Source: Defluviimonas salinarum (GTDB taxonomy: Bacteria > Pseudomonadota > Alphaproteobacteria > Rhodobacterales > Rhodobacteraceae). From it: a stretch of DNA of 64,000 nucleotides. The DNA lies in the NCBI RefSeq assembly GCF_026013545.1, contig NZ_JAPDOG010000006.1, positions 145,219 to 209,218 on the forward strand, given 5' to 3'. A model generated the notes under the pieces. That model ran no database searches. It worked only from the letters and a program-made list of their open reading frames with translations, and was not told where the DNA came from. Made by a program: the position numbers and the translations under genes. Below, piece by piece: positions 52,634-61,353 of this stretch. Within the stretch, counting starts at the first letter, position 1. The number at the start of each line of letters is the position of its first letter.

Positions 52634-54562
52634 ATGGAGCGGAACGACACGCGCGCCAAGCTGACCCAGGCCGGGCTGAACCTCATCCAGCAGGCGCTGT
52701 CGATCTACGACAAGGATCTCCGGCTTGCGGTCTGCAACCGCCGCTTCCAGGAGATGTTCGACCTGCCCGAGGCCCTCGTGACGCCGGGCGCCGCCTTCGA
52801 GGACACGATCCGCTACCTCGTCACCCGCGGCGAATACGGGCCGGTCGAGGACGAGGAAGACGCGGTGCGGACCCGCGTCGAGCAGGCCCGCGCCTTCCAG
52901 CCGCACTACATGGAGCGGACCCGCGCGAACGGCCGCACGATCTCGGTCGAGGGCTCGCCGCTGCAACAGGGCGGCTGGGTCACGGTCTATACCGACATCA
53001 CCGAGATCAAGGCGCAGGAGGCGCTCCTGCGCACCCGTTCCGAGGAGCTCTCCGACCAGCTTCTCACCCATGCCGAGCGGCTCGCCCAGGCCAACCGCGC
53101 GCTCGGTGCGACGAACGCGGCGCTGACCGAGGCCAAGCGCGAGCTGACCGAGATGGAGGCGCGGACCCGGCTCGTGACCGAGATGATGCCGGCCCATATC
53201 GCCCATGTCGGACACGATCTCGTCTATACCTATTCGAACCGGCGGCTCTCGGCGGTGATGCCGGGCAGCCTCTCCGACATCGTCGGCCGACCGGTACCCG
53301 AGGCACTGGGCGCCGAGACCTTCGCCAAGATCGAGCCGGGGCTCGGCCGCGCGCTTTCGGGCGAGCCGAACGTGTTCGAGTTCACCCATGACGCCTCGGG
53401 CCGCCGGATCCGGCTCGCGCTGACGCCGGACCGCGACGCCGGGGGGCGTGTCCAGGGGGTCTACATTCTCTCGATGGACGTCACCGAGGAAACCCAGGCC
53501 CGCGCCGCCCTGAGCCAGAGCGCGAAGCGCGAACTCGCGGCCCAGCTCACCTCCGGGCTCGCGCACGACTTCGCCAACCTGCTCACGATCATCCTCGGGC
53601 TTCAGGGGCGGCTGGAACGGATCGAGAAGCTTCCGGCCGACGCCGCCGATCTCGCCCGCGCCACGCTCGCCGCCGCGCGCCGGGGCGGCACGCTCCTCGA
53701 CCGGATCGCCGCGATCTCCGGCCCGCGCGAGATCCATCCCGCCGCCACCGACCTTGCCGCCCTCCTCGACGAGCTGCGTATCATGGCGGGGCCGTCGCTG
53801 CCCGAGGGGATCGGCCTCGACATCCTTGTCGCGGGCGCGTTGGGGCCGGTGCTTCTCGACGCCGGATCGCTGCAGGACTCGCTCCTGAACCTCGTCCTCA
53901 ACGCCCGCGACGCGATCGGCTCGGGCGTGGGGCGGATCACCCTCACCGTGCGCCCGGTGCGCGACACCTGGATCGAGATCAGCGTCGCCGATACCGGACC
54001 CGGCTTCTCGGCGGCGGCCCTCGACCACGGGCTCGATCCGTTCTTCACCACGAAGGGCGGCGAGGGGTCGGGACTCGGCCTGTCGATGGTCTATGACCAC
54101 ACCAAGCTGATGGGCGGCAGCGTGAAGCTCGCCAACCGACCGGAGGGCGGCGCCAGGGTCATGCTGCGGCTGCCGCTGCGCCCCGTCGGCCCCGCGCCGG
54201 CCGCGCCGCTTCTCGTGCTGCTGGTCGAGGACACGGAGGAGATCCGCACCGACATCCGCGAGATGCTCACGGCGATGGGCCACAACGTCATCGAGGCCGC
54301 GAGCGTCGCCGAGGCGGAGGAGCTTGTGGACCTGCCGGGGGTCGACCTCGTGCTGTCGGACATCAGCCTGCCCGGCGGCCGCACCGGCGTCGATTTCATG
54401 CAGGCGCTTGCTGCCCGCGACCACCCGGCGCGGCGGCTCCTGATGACCTCGCTGCCGCCGGGGGATGCCATGCGCGCCCGCGCCGGGGCGGTTCCGATCC
54501 TCAGCAAACCCTTCACCGCCGCCGAGCTCGCCGCCGAGCTCGCCACCCGGGAGGCCGCATGA
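52634..54562 (+). CDS. PAS-containing hybrid histidine kinase with C-terminal receiver
   Basis: About 642 residues, soluble. Two PAS-like domains: residues about 15-120 (QALSIYDKDLRLAVCNRRFQ) and about 180-290 (HVGHDLVYTYSNRRLSAVMP), joined by a coiled coil (about 130-175). HisKA with SGLAHDFANLLTIILGLQGR (phosphoacceptor His), HATPase with NLVLNARDAIGSG, VADTGPGFS and GSGLGLSMVYDHTKLMGG, and a receiver (VLLVEDTEEIRTDIREML, Asp in LVLSDISLPGG). The ATG at 52634 has GGAG upstream and is followed by the usual hydrophilic N-terminus. Overlaps the next gene by four bases. Confidence 0.92.
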   Translation: MERNDTRAKLTQAGLNLIQQALSIYDKDLRLAVCNRRFQEMFDLPEALVTPGAAFEDTIRYLVTRGEYGPVEDEEDAVRTRVEQARAFQPHYMERTRANGRTISVEGSPLQQGGWVTVYTDITEIKAQEALLRTRSEELSDQLLTHAERLAQANRALGATNAALTEAKRELTEMEARTRLVTEMMPAHIAHVGHDLVYTYSNRRLSAVMPGSLSDIVGRPVPEALGAETFAKIEPGLGRALSGEPNVFEFTHDASGRRIRLALTPDRDAGGRVQGVYILSMDVTEETQARAALSQSAKRELAAQLTSGLAHDFANLLTIILGLQGRLERIEKLPADAADLARATLAAARRGGTLLDRIAAISGPREIHPAATDLAALLDELRIMAGPSLPEGIGLDILVAGALGPVLLDAGSLQDSLLNLVLNARDAIGSGVGRITLTVRPVRDTWIEISVADTGPGFSAAALDHGLDPFFTTKGGEGSGLGLSMVYDHTKLMGGSVKLANRPEGGARVMLRLPLRPVGPAPAAPLLVLLVEDTEEIRTDIREMLTAMGHNVIEAASVAEAEELVDLPGVDLVLSDISLPGGRTGVDFMQALAARDHPARRLLMTSLPPGDAMRARAGAVPILSKPFTAAELAAELATREAA

Positions 54563-55290
54563 GCCAGACCAGTCCGCGCGGGTCCGACGCCCGGCCCCAT
54601 GTCGCGATCCTCGACGACGAGCCGGAGATTCGCCGGATGCTCTCGGACGCGCTGGAGGAGGCGGGCTTCCGCACCTCGAGTTTCGCGCGCGCGACCGAGT
54701 TCGAGGCCGCGCTGAACCGGATGACGCCCGACGTCTGCCTCGTCGATCTTGGCCTGCCGGACCGCGACGGGCTGGCGCTGGTGCACCGGCTGGCGCTGGA
54801 ATCGGGCGCGGCGATCATCATCATCTCGGGGCGCGCGCAGGTGCAGGACCGGGTGACGGGGCTCGAGCTCGGCGCCGACGACTACATCATCAAGCCCTTC
54901 GACCCGGCCGAGGTCGTGGCCCGGATCCGTGCCCGGCTTCGGAAGGGCCGCGCCGATCCCGAGCGCGCCGCGACGGTGGCGCGCTTCGCCGGCTGGAGCG
55001 CCGATTTCGACCGCTATGTGCTTGTCGACGAGACAGGCGCCGAGGTGCCCTTCTCCCATGCCGAGGGCGAGGTTCTGCGGCTTTTCCTCGACAGTCCGAA
55101 ACGGCTGATCTCGCGCGCGCAGATGCAGGAGAGCCTTGGCGGTGCGGCGGGCGAGAGCTTCGACCGGGCGATGGATGTGCGGATCTCGCGGCTCAGGACC
55201 AAGCTCGGCGAGGATCCGAAGAATCCGCGCCTGATCAAGACGATCTACGGCGCGGGCTACATCTTTCTCGGCGATGTCGACTGGGGCTGA
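54559..55290 (+). CDS. OmpR-family response regulator
   Basis: 243 residues. Receiver: VAILDDEPEIRRMLSDALEE, phosphoacceptor Asp in VCLVDLGLPDRDG, IIIISGRAQ and IIKPFDPAEV. Winged helix: VPFSHAEGEVLRLFLDSPKR, LISRAQMQESLG, DVRISRLRTKLG and YGAGYIFLGDVDWG. It is cotranscribed with, and likely phosphorylated by, the preceding hybrid kinase. Downstream targets are unknown; the following dehydrogenase gene is 28 bases away and may be in the same operon. Confidence 0.93.
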   Translation: MSQTSPRGSDARPHVAILDDEPEIRRMLSDALEEAGFRTSSFARATEFEAALNRMTPDVCLVDLGLPDRDGLALVHRLALESGAAIIIISGRAQVQDRVTGLELGADDYIIKPFDPAEVVARIRARLRKGRADPERAATVARFAGWSADFDRYVLVDETGAEVPFSHAEGEVLRLFLDSPKRLISRAQMQESLGGAAGESFDRAMDVRISRLRTKLGEDPKNPRLIKTIYGAGYIFLGDVDWG

Positions 55291-55318
55291 CGGCTGCCGG
55301 GGAAACGGAGGGAAAGCA

Positions 55319-56455
55319 ATGCGGATTCACTGGTGCGGCACGGGCCTGTCGGCGCTTCCCGGGCTCAGGCGGCTGATCCTCGCCGGCCATCCGGTGACGG
55401 TCTGGAACCTGCCGGTCGAGGCGGCGGTGGCGGCGGTCGGCGATGTCGCGGACGACATCCGGGCGATGGAGCCTGCGGCTTTCGGCGCCGCACTCGGCCG
55501 GGGCGACATCGTCGTCTCGATGCTGCCCGCGCATCTGCACGGCGACCTCGCCCGTGCCTGCGTCGAGCGCGGCGCGCATTTCATCTCGTCGAGCTACATC
55601 ACCGACGAGATGCGGGCGCTAGACGCGCCCGCGCGCGAGACCGGGGTCGCGATCGTCAACGAGGTCGGGCTCGACCCCGGCATTGACCACCTCATGGCGC
55701 ATGACCTCGTCGCCCGCTACCGCGCCTCGGCTGCCTACAACGCGGCGAACGTCCTCTCATTCACCTCCTATTGCGGCGGCCTGCCGGCGATCCCGAACGC
55801 CTTCCGCTACAAGTTCTCCTGGTCGCCGCTCGGCGTTCTCAAGGCGCTGAAGGCGCCGGCGCGGGCGATCCGGGACTTCTCGGAACTGCGGGTGGCCCAT
55901 CCCTGGGACGCGGTCACCAGTTTCGCCGCGCCGCTGCCCGTCCCGGAGACCTTCGAGGTCTATCCGAACCGCGACAGCCTGCCCTATGTCGCCGACTACC
56001 GCTTCGATCCCGCCTGGAAACTGCGCGATTTCGTGCGCGGCACTCTCCGGCTCAACGGCTGGGCGGAAGCCTGGGCGCCGGTCTTCGAGACGCTCGCCGC
56101 GGCGCCCGACGCTGCAACTCTCGAGGCCCTGTCGGACCGGCTGCTGAAGGAGCACCCCTTCGCCCCCGGAGAGCCGGACCGGGTCGTCCTCTGTGTCGCG
56201 CTGAAGGCGGAACGGGCGGGGGTTCCGGTCTGGCACGAAAGCTGGGCGCTCGACGCCCGCGGCGACGTGCGCGGCTCGGCGATGGCGCGGCTCGTCTCGG
56301 GGACGGTGGCGCTGGCCGTCGAGGCGCTGATGGCGCGGGAACTGCCGGTCGGGCTACACGCCGCGCCGCACGATCCGCGCCTGGTGGCGCGCTGGCTCGA
56401 GGCGACGGGGCACGAAGCGCAGGTCATGCGGCGGGTCGACCTGATCAGGCGGTGA
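55319..56455 (+). CDS. saccharopine dehydrogenase-like protein
   Basis: 378-residue protein with an N-terminal NAD(P)-binding fold (MRIHWCGTGLSALPGLRRL, variant of GxGxxG) and the saccharopine-dehydrogenase C-terminal fold: ISSSYITDEMRALDAPA, IVNEVGLDPGIDHLMAHDL, SFTSYCGGLPAIPNAFRYKF and SPLGVLKALKAPARA. VGLDPGIDH is diagnostic. Relatives make or cleave saccharopine or carboxynorspermidine; which applies is not decidable here. GGAGGGAAAGCA precedes the ATG. An Orn/Lys/Arg decarboxylase gene lies 290 bases downstream, so a lysine or polyamine role is plausible. Confidence 0.85.
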   Translation: MRIHWCGTGLSALPGLRRLILAGHPVTVWNLPVEAAVAAVGDVADDIRAMEPAAFGAALGRGDIVVSMLPAHLHGDLARACVERGAHFISSSYITDEMRALDAPARETGVAIVNEVGLDPGIDHLMAHDLVARYRASAAYNAANVLSFTSYCGGLPAIPNAFRYKFSWSPLGVLKALKAPARAIRDFSELRVAHPWDAVTSFAAPLPVPETFEVYPNRDSLPYVADYRFDPAWKLRDFVRGTLRLNGWAEAWAPVFETLAAAPDAATLEALSDRLLKEHPFAPGEPDRVVLCVALKAERAGVPVWHESWALDARGDVRGSAMARLVSGTVALAVEALMARELPVGLHAAPHDPRLVARWLEATGHEAQVMRRVDLIRR

Positions 56456-56745
56456 CGCCGCCCGGCGGTGGAATCGCTCCGACGGGCCAAGCCGGCCGCC
56501 AAGGGGTCCGGGCACCCCTCCGCCCGCTTTCCCGCGCAAGGAACCCCGGCGCGCCTCGGGCCGGCGCCGAACGGCCTGTCCCGGGCGCGTTCGACGACGG
56601 TTTCGCTCGGCAGGTCTTGACGTCAACCAAATCAACCGGAAGAAACGAGAACTGACCCCAAACCAATTTGGCTGGGAACAGGGGATGATCCGCGACTGGC
56701 GCAACGCGTCCTCCCCATCCGCAGTTCTGCCGGAAGGAAAGTTCC

Positions 56746-59037
56746 ATGAAGTTCCGCTTTCCCATCGTCATCATCGACGAAGACTTTCGCTCCGAGAACT
56801 CGTCGGGCCTCGGCATCCGGGCGATGGCGCAGGCCATCGAGGCCGAGGGCTTCGAAGTCCTCGGCGTGACCAGCTACGGCGACCTGTCGCAGTTCGCGCA
56901 GCAGCAGTCTCGGGCCAGCGCCTTTGTGCTTTCCATCGACGATGAGGAATTCAGCCCCGGCCCGGACATCGACCCGGTCGTGACCAACCTGCGCAGCTTC
57001 ATCGAGGAGGTGCGCTGGAAGAACGCCGACGTGCCGATCTACGTCTACGGCGAGACCAAGACCAGCCGGCACCTGCCCAACGACATCCTGCGCGAGTTGC
57101 ACGGCTTCATCCACATGTTCGAGGACACGCCAGAATTCGTGGCGCGCCACATCATCCGCGAGGCCAAGAGCTACCTCGAAGGCATCCAGCCGCCGTTCTT
57201 CCGGGCCCTGCTCGACTACGCCGAGGACGGCTCCTATTCCTGGCACTGCCCGGGGCATTCGGGCGGCGTGGCCTTCCTGAAAAGCCCGATCGGCCAGATG
57301 TATCACCAGTTCTACGGCGAGAACATGCTGCGCGCCGACGTCTGCAACGCGGTGGAGGAGCTGGGCCAGCTCCTCGACCACAACGGCGCCATCGGCGCCT
57401 CCGAGCGCAACGCCGCACGCATCTTCAACGCCGATCACTGCTTCTTCGTCACCAACGGGACCTCGACCTCCAACAAGATGGTCTGGCACCACACGGTGGC
57501 GCCGGGGGACGTGGTGGTGGTGGACCGCAATTGCCACAAGTCGATCCTGCACTCGATCATCATGACCGGGGCGGTTCCGGTGTTCCTGAAGCCGACGCGG
57601 AACCACTACGGTATCATCGGCCCGATCCCGCACAGCGAGTTCGAGGTCGAGACGATCAAGGCCAAGATCCGCGCCAACCCGCTGCTCGCCGATGTCGATG
57701 CCGAGACCGTCAAGCCACGGATCATGACGCTCACGCAGTCGACCTATGACGGGGTGCTCTACAACACCGAGTCCATCAAGGGCATGCTCGACGGCTATGT
57801 CGACAACCTGCATTTCGACGAGGCCTGGCTGCCGCACGCAGCCTTCCACCCCTTCTACGGCAGCTACCATTCGATGGGCCGCAAGCGCGGGCGGACCAAG
57901 CACTCGGTCACCTACGCCACGCAGTCGATCCACAAGCTCCTCGCCGGCATCAGCCAGGCGAGCCATGTGCTCGTGCAGGATTCGCAGGACACCAAGCTCG
58001 ACCGGCACCTCTTCAACGAAGCCTACCTGATGCACACGAGCACGAGCCCGCAGTACAGCATCATCGCCAGCTGCGACGTGGCCGCGGCCATGATGGAGCC
58101 GCCGGGCGGCACCGCGCTCGTCGAGGAAAGCATCGCCGAGGCGCTCGATTTCCGCCGCGCCATGCGCAAGGTCGACGAGGAGTTCGGCCAGGATGACTGG
58201 TGGTTCCAGGTCTGGGGGCCGGACGAGCTGGTCGATGAAGGCATCGGCCGCACCAAGGACTGGGTGCTGAAACGGACGGACGCGGACGGCGTGCAGCCCT
58301 CGGACGGCGAGGAGTCCTGGCACGGGTTCGGCGTCATGGCGCCCGGCTTCAACATGCTCGATCCGATCAAAGCCACGATCATCACCCCCGGCCTGAACCT
58401 CGACGGGCGGTTCGAGAAGACGGGCATCCCCGCCTCCATCGTGACCAAGTATCTCGCCGAACACGGCGTCGTGGTCGAAAAGACGGGCCTCTACAGCTTC
58501 TTCATCATGTTCACCATCGGCATCACCAAGGGCCGCTGGAACACGCTCCTGACCGCATTGCAGCAGTTCAAGGACGACGTCGCCCGGAATCTGCCGATGT
58601 GGCGCGCCATGCCGGAGTTCTGCGCCAAGCAACCGCGCTACGAGCAGATGGGGCTGCGCGACCTCTGCCAGCATGTGCACGCGCTCTACGCCAAGTACGA
58701 TGTGGCGATCCTGTCCACCGACATGTATCTCAGCGATCTCACGCCGGCGATGAAACCCAGCGAGGCATTTTCGCACATCGCGCGCCGGACCACGCAGCGC
58801 GTGCCGATCGACGACCTGGAGGGCCGGATCACCACCAGTCTGGTCACGCCCTACCCGCCGGGCATCCCGCTGCTGATTCCGGGCGAAGTGTTCAACAAGA
58901 AGATCGTGGAATACCTGAAGTTCAACCGCGAGTTCGCGCGCGAATGCCCGGGCTTCGAAACCGATATCCACGGCCTCGTGCAGGAGGTCGGCGCCGACGG
59001 GTCGGTACACTATTTCGCCGACTGCGTGGGAACGTGA
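56746..59037 (+). CDS. Orn/Lys/Arg decarboxylase, large (AAT-fold) type
   Basis: 763-residue PLP enzyme of the prokaryotic Orn/Lys/Arg decarboxylase class. N-terminal wing domain (residues 1-130), then SWHCPGHSGGVAFLKSPIG, FFVTNGTSTSNKMVWHHTV, DRNCHKSILHSIIMTGAVP, HFDEAWLPHAAFHPFYG and the Schiff-base lysine in TQSIHKLLAGISQASHV (about residue 387). The C-terminal domain begins near 560. Substrate specificity (ornithine, lysine, arginine) is not obvious from motifs. AAGGAAAG lies upstream. A stem-loop follows the stop. It may feed polyamine synthesis or acid resistance. Confidence 0.95.
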   Translation: MKFRFPIVIIDEDFRSENSSGLGIRAMAQAIEAEGFEVLGVTSYGDLSQFAQQQSRASAFVLSIDDEEFSPGPDIDPVVTNLRSFIEEVRWKNADVPIYVYGETKTSRHLPNDILRELHGFIHMFEDTPEFVARHIIREAKSYLEGIQPPFFRALLDYAEDGSYSWHCPGHSGGVAFLKSPIGQMYHQFYGENMLRADVCNAVEELGQLLDHNGAIGASERNAARIFNADHCFFVTNGTSTSNKMVWHHTVAPGDVVVVDRNCHKSILHSIIMTGAVPVFLKPTRNHYGIIGPIPHSEFEVETIKAKIRANPLLADVDAETVKPRIMTLTQSTYDGVLYNTESIKGMLDGYVDNLHFDEAWLPHAAFHPFYGSYHSMGRKRGRTKHSVTYATQSIHKLLAGISQASHVLVQDSQDTKLDRHLFNEAYLMHTSTSPQYSIIASCDVAAAMMEPPGGTALVEESIAEALDFRRAMRKVDEEFGQDDWWFQVWGPDELVDEGIGRTKDWVLKRTDADGVQPSDGEESWHGFGVMAPGFNMLDPIKATIITPGLNLDGRFEKTGIPASIVTKYLAEHGVVVEKTGLYSFFIMFTIGITKGRWNTLLTALQQFKDDVARNLPMWRAMPEFCAKQPRYEQMGLRDLCQHVHALYAKYDVAILSTDMYLSDLTPAMKPSEAFSHIARRTTQRVPIDDLEGRITTSLVTPYPPGIPLLIPGEVFNKKIVEYLKFNREFARECPGFETDIHGLVQEVGADGSVHYFADCVGT

Positions 59038-59042
59038 CCTGA

Positions 59043-59059
59043 CGGCCGGAAACCGGCCG
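59043..59059 (+). terminator. stem-loop after the decarboxylase gene
   Basis: 7-bp inverted repeat CGGCCGG / CCGGCCG with an AAA loop, five bases after the stop. Downstream bases (CCTTCCT) are only weakly T-rich. Confidence 0.55.
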
Positions 59060-59606
59060 CCTTCCTGAGAGGGAACCACGCCGGCCCGACGAGGCGCCAA
59101 AGGATCGGATCAGGAAATCCCCGTCGCGGAGTGCGCGTCCCAGCCTGCGCTGATCCGGAAAACCGGCTCCCTTCGCCCTTCGCCGCGCTGGAACGCTTCG
59201 TGACGCGTTCTCACGCCCGGAATCTTCCGGTTCCGGCGGAGCGTCGGCGGCAAATTCACCTTACGTCGGGGCAAGCACTTTGCGGTTGTCTGATCGCCTT
59301 CACCGGTCGCTCCGTGGCGACGAATCCGGCCGGGAAACGGTTGCCGATTTGCGCGGTCGCCCTAAAAGCCTGTCGTCGGGCCGTCGATGCGGCGGCGGCG
59401 CGTGGCCTTCCGACGGTTTCCGGAACAAGCCTGCGATCATCAAGACGAAATCGGCGGCACGCCAACCCGGCATGCCGATCGCAATTCGAAATAGAGTGCT
59501 CCAGCAGTTTTAGGCTTCAAGTTGGACGACGCCCGGAACTGCAGCCACCGACGCTCAAGGAGCGAAAGAATCATCGTGGCCGAATATGGCTAGCACCCGT
59601 GATTTA

Positions 59607-59639
59607 CGCGATGCAATAGTGGCTGCGCTAAGCATCGCG
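59607..59639. repeat. inverted repeat upstream of small secreted protein
   Basis: CGCGATGC (59607-59614) and GCATCGCG (59632-59639) are exact reverse complements separated by 17 bases, about 70 bases before the small secreted protein gene. It may be an operator or leader hairpin. Confidence 0.4.
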
Positions 59640-59708
59640 GTGTTCACCAAAGGGGATCTCCGCTGTGCAGCCAACACAATTGCAACCGGGATGAATTGGA
59701 GAATACCC

Positions 59709-59990
59709 ATGAAAAAGCTGCTTTCGCTCGCGGTGCTGACCTGTGCATTCGGTACCGCCGGCATGGCGCAGACCTATGCCGAGAAGCTCTATGAAAACGG
59801 CTCGCTCACCCTCAACAATACGGAACAGTATCTCAAGGACCTGCTGCTCGATCACGGCGTGTCCGAAGACTGCCTCGGCAAGCTCGCATGGGCCGATGCG
59901 TCCGAGATGCAGATGATCATCGACGGCAGCGACAACCGCGAGGGCAAGAAGACCAAGATCAAGCTGATCCTCGACAGGAAGTGCGGCTGA
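59709..59990 (+). CDS. small secreted protein, function unknown
   Basis: 93 residues with a clear signal peptide (KKLLSLAVLTCAFGTAGMAQ) and a mature part of about 73 residues containing two cysteines (SEDCLGKLAW and DRKCG) that could form a disulfide. No family recognised. The ATG is preceded by TTGGAGAATACCC (GGAG). A stem-loop follows, so it is probably monocistronic. Its less GC-rich codon use and isolated position beside an AraC-type regulator are noteworthy, though both are on the same strand. Confidence 0.75.
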   Translation: MKKLLSLAVLTCAFGTAGMAQTYAEKLYENGSLTLNNTEQYLKDLLLDHGVSEDCLGKLAWADASEMQMIIDGSDNREGKKTKIKLILDRKCG

Positions 59991-60002
59991 TCTAATACTT
60001 TT

Positions 60003-60031
60003 GGGGGAGGGCGAATTCGCCCCCCTCATTT
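60003..60031 (+). terminator. stem-loop after the small secreted protein
   Basis: Core palindrome GGGCGAATTCGCCC (60009-60022) within G-rich and C-rich flanks, followed by CATTTAACC. Probably the transcript end of the small gene. Confidence 0.6.
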
Positions 60032-60117
60032 AACCCGGCGTGGAATTTGCGCCGGAATGGCAAGCGATTTACAGTCCCTGACGGGTGCAATTCTGGCTTG
60101 GAGAGAAACCGCTGAAA

Positions 60118-61185
60118 ATGCGAGTTCCGATGATCTCCAGCCGTGCCTTCGTCGGTTTCGCGGATCCCGTCGAGGAATTGATCGGACCGCGCGCATTGGC
60201 ATCACTTTTGCAGCGTGTCGACCTGCCGGAAACGGTTCTGCACAGCTACAAGCACTATGTTCCCCAAAGCCGCCAGCTCAGTTTCTTTGAAGGCCTGTCA
60301 CAGGTAATCAAGGGCGAAGCGTGCCTCGAGCTCGCGAAGCACGCTTCCATTTCAACTTTTGGCAAGTTCGCCGATTATGTGTGCGCCGCCGAGACCTTTG
60401 GCGATGCGATCCATCTTGCCTGCGCGATGATGCCCTACCACGCTTCCCACGACAGGCTGTCCATTCAGACCAAGGAGAGCCGGGCATATTGGAACTACCA
60501 CTCGGTCCTGCGCAGTGCGAAGGGATATCGGCACTACGCAGTGCTGTCGGCGCGGGTGATGGCCTCACTGGGCGAGCGGTATATTACCGGAACGACGCTC
60601 CTCGAGCACGTCGGGTTTGATTTTCCGAAGCCGGCGAATGCAGCGCGATATGAACAGCTGTTTGGCTGCGAGATCCGGTTTCAGCAGCCCGCGATCACCC
60701 TGGCCTACAAGCGTTCCGCATTGTCCTGCGTTCAGTTGGTGCGCCCGTCGAAACTCACGACGCTGAATGACATCGTCCTGGAAGTGACCACCCCTGCCCC
60801 GAAGGAGTCGTTGGCCGCGGTGGAGGCGATGATCCGGCTCGGCATCGAAGAGGGGCGCGTCGAGATGGGCCATGTCGCTCGACGGTTGGGATTTGGAGAA
60901 CGGACCCTGCGGCGGAGGATGGACGAATTCGGCATCTCCTACCGCGATCTCGTGCTGAAGACGCGGATCGACAAGGCGCGCGAGTTGATCGCCGAAACGG
61001 ATATCCCGATCATCGAAATCGGCTTGATGCTCGGCTACTCCGACCCATCGCATTTTGGCCGCGCGTTCAAGCGGCTGACGGGCATGGCCCCGAGCGAAGT
61101 CCGCAGGTCGGAGGCGGACCGCGACCCGCTCGCCCTTCCGGCACCATCGGCGCCGGCCAATGGCAAGAACGGCAAGGCGCTCTAG
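60118..61185 (+). CDS. AraC-family regulator with N-terminal arabinose-binding-like domain
   Basis: 355 residues from the ATG at 60118; an in-frame GTG at 60085 or ATG at 60130 could also serve. N-terminal ligand domain (about 1-195) of the AraC/OruR arabinose-binding type. C-terminal double helix-turn-helix about 245-345: VEMGHVARRLGFGERTLRRR, RIDKARELIAETDIPIIEIG, LMLGYSDPSHFGRAFKRLTG and MAPSEVRR. Convergent with the dimethylglycine dehydrogenase gene. It could sense an amine or amino acid; targets are not evident. Confidence 0.9.
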   Translation: MRVPMISSRAFVGFADPVEELIGPRALASLLQRVDLPETVLHSYKHYVPQSRQLSFFEGLSQVIKGEACLELAKHASISTFGKFADYVCAAETFGDAIHLACAMMPYHASHDRLSIQTKESRAYWNYHSVLRSAKGYRHYAVLSARVMASLGERYITGTTLLEHVGFDFPKPANAARYEQLFGCEIRFQQPAITLAYKRSALSCVQLVRPSKLTTLNDIVLEVTTPAPKESLAAVEAMIRLGIEEGRVEMGHVARRLGFGERTLRRRMDEFGISYRDLVLKTRIDKARELIAETDIPIIEIGLMLGYSDPSHFGRAFKRLTGMAPSEVRRSEADRDPLALPAPSAPANGKNGKAL

Positions 61186-61234
61186 CAGACGGCCACGGCA
61201 TCGGGCCGCCGGCCGCCGGGGCACCGGCTGACGT

Positions 61235-61290
61235 GCCGGGCCAACCGGCGGATATGCCGCCGCCAGGCCCGGCGGCCGGTTCGGACCGGC
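61235..61290. terminator. nested stem-loops between convergent genes
   Basis: Outer stem GCCGGGCC/GGCCCGGC (61235-61242, 61266-61273) enclosing GGCGG/CCGCC, followed by a second hairpin GCCGGT-TCGG-ACCGGC (61275-61290). They lie between the AraC-type gene and the dehydrogenase gene. No T-run is present. Confidence 0.55.
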
Positions 61291-61353
61291 ACGGGACCGG
61301 GATCCCAGCCGATGCCGGTCCACCGCTTCCGATCGCAGCGAGACGACCGCGCG

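Larger units (their letters stand above)
59038..59708. other. 671-base stretch without a convincing gene
   Basis: After the decarboxylase stop there is a stem-loop, then GC-rich sequence. Open frames here (for example 59131-59619 on the plus strand) lack family motifs and plausible ribosome sites, and I reject them. The only structure I see is the terminator-like stem-loop at 59043 and an inverted repeat at 59607-59639. A small RNA or degraded gene remnant cannot be excluded. Confidence 0.5.

Noticed and set aside
59131..59619. 162-residue frame in the gene-poor stretch
   Set aside because: No ribosome site, no hydrophobic or domain pattern, composition typical of random frames.
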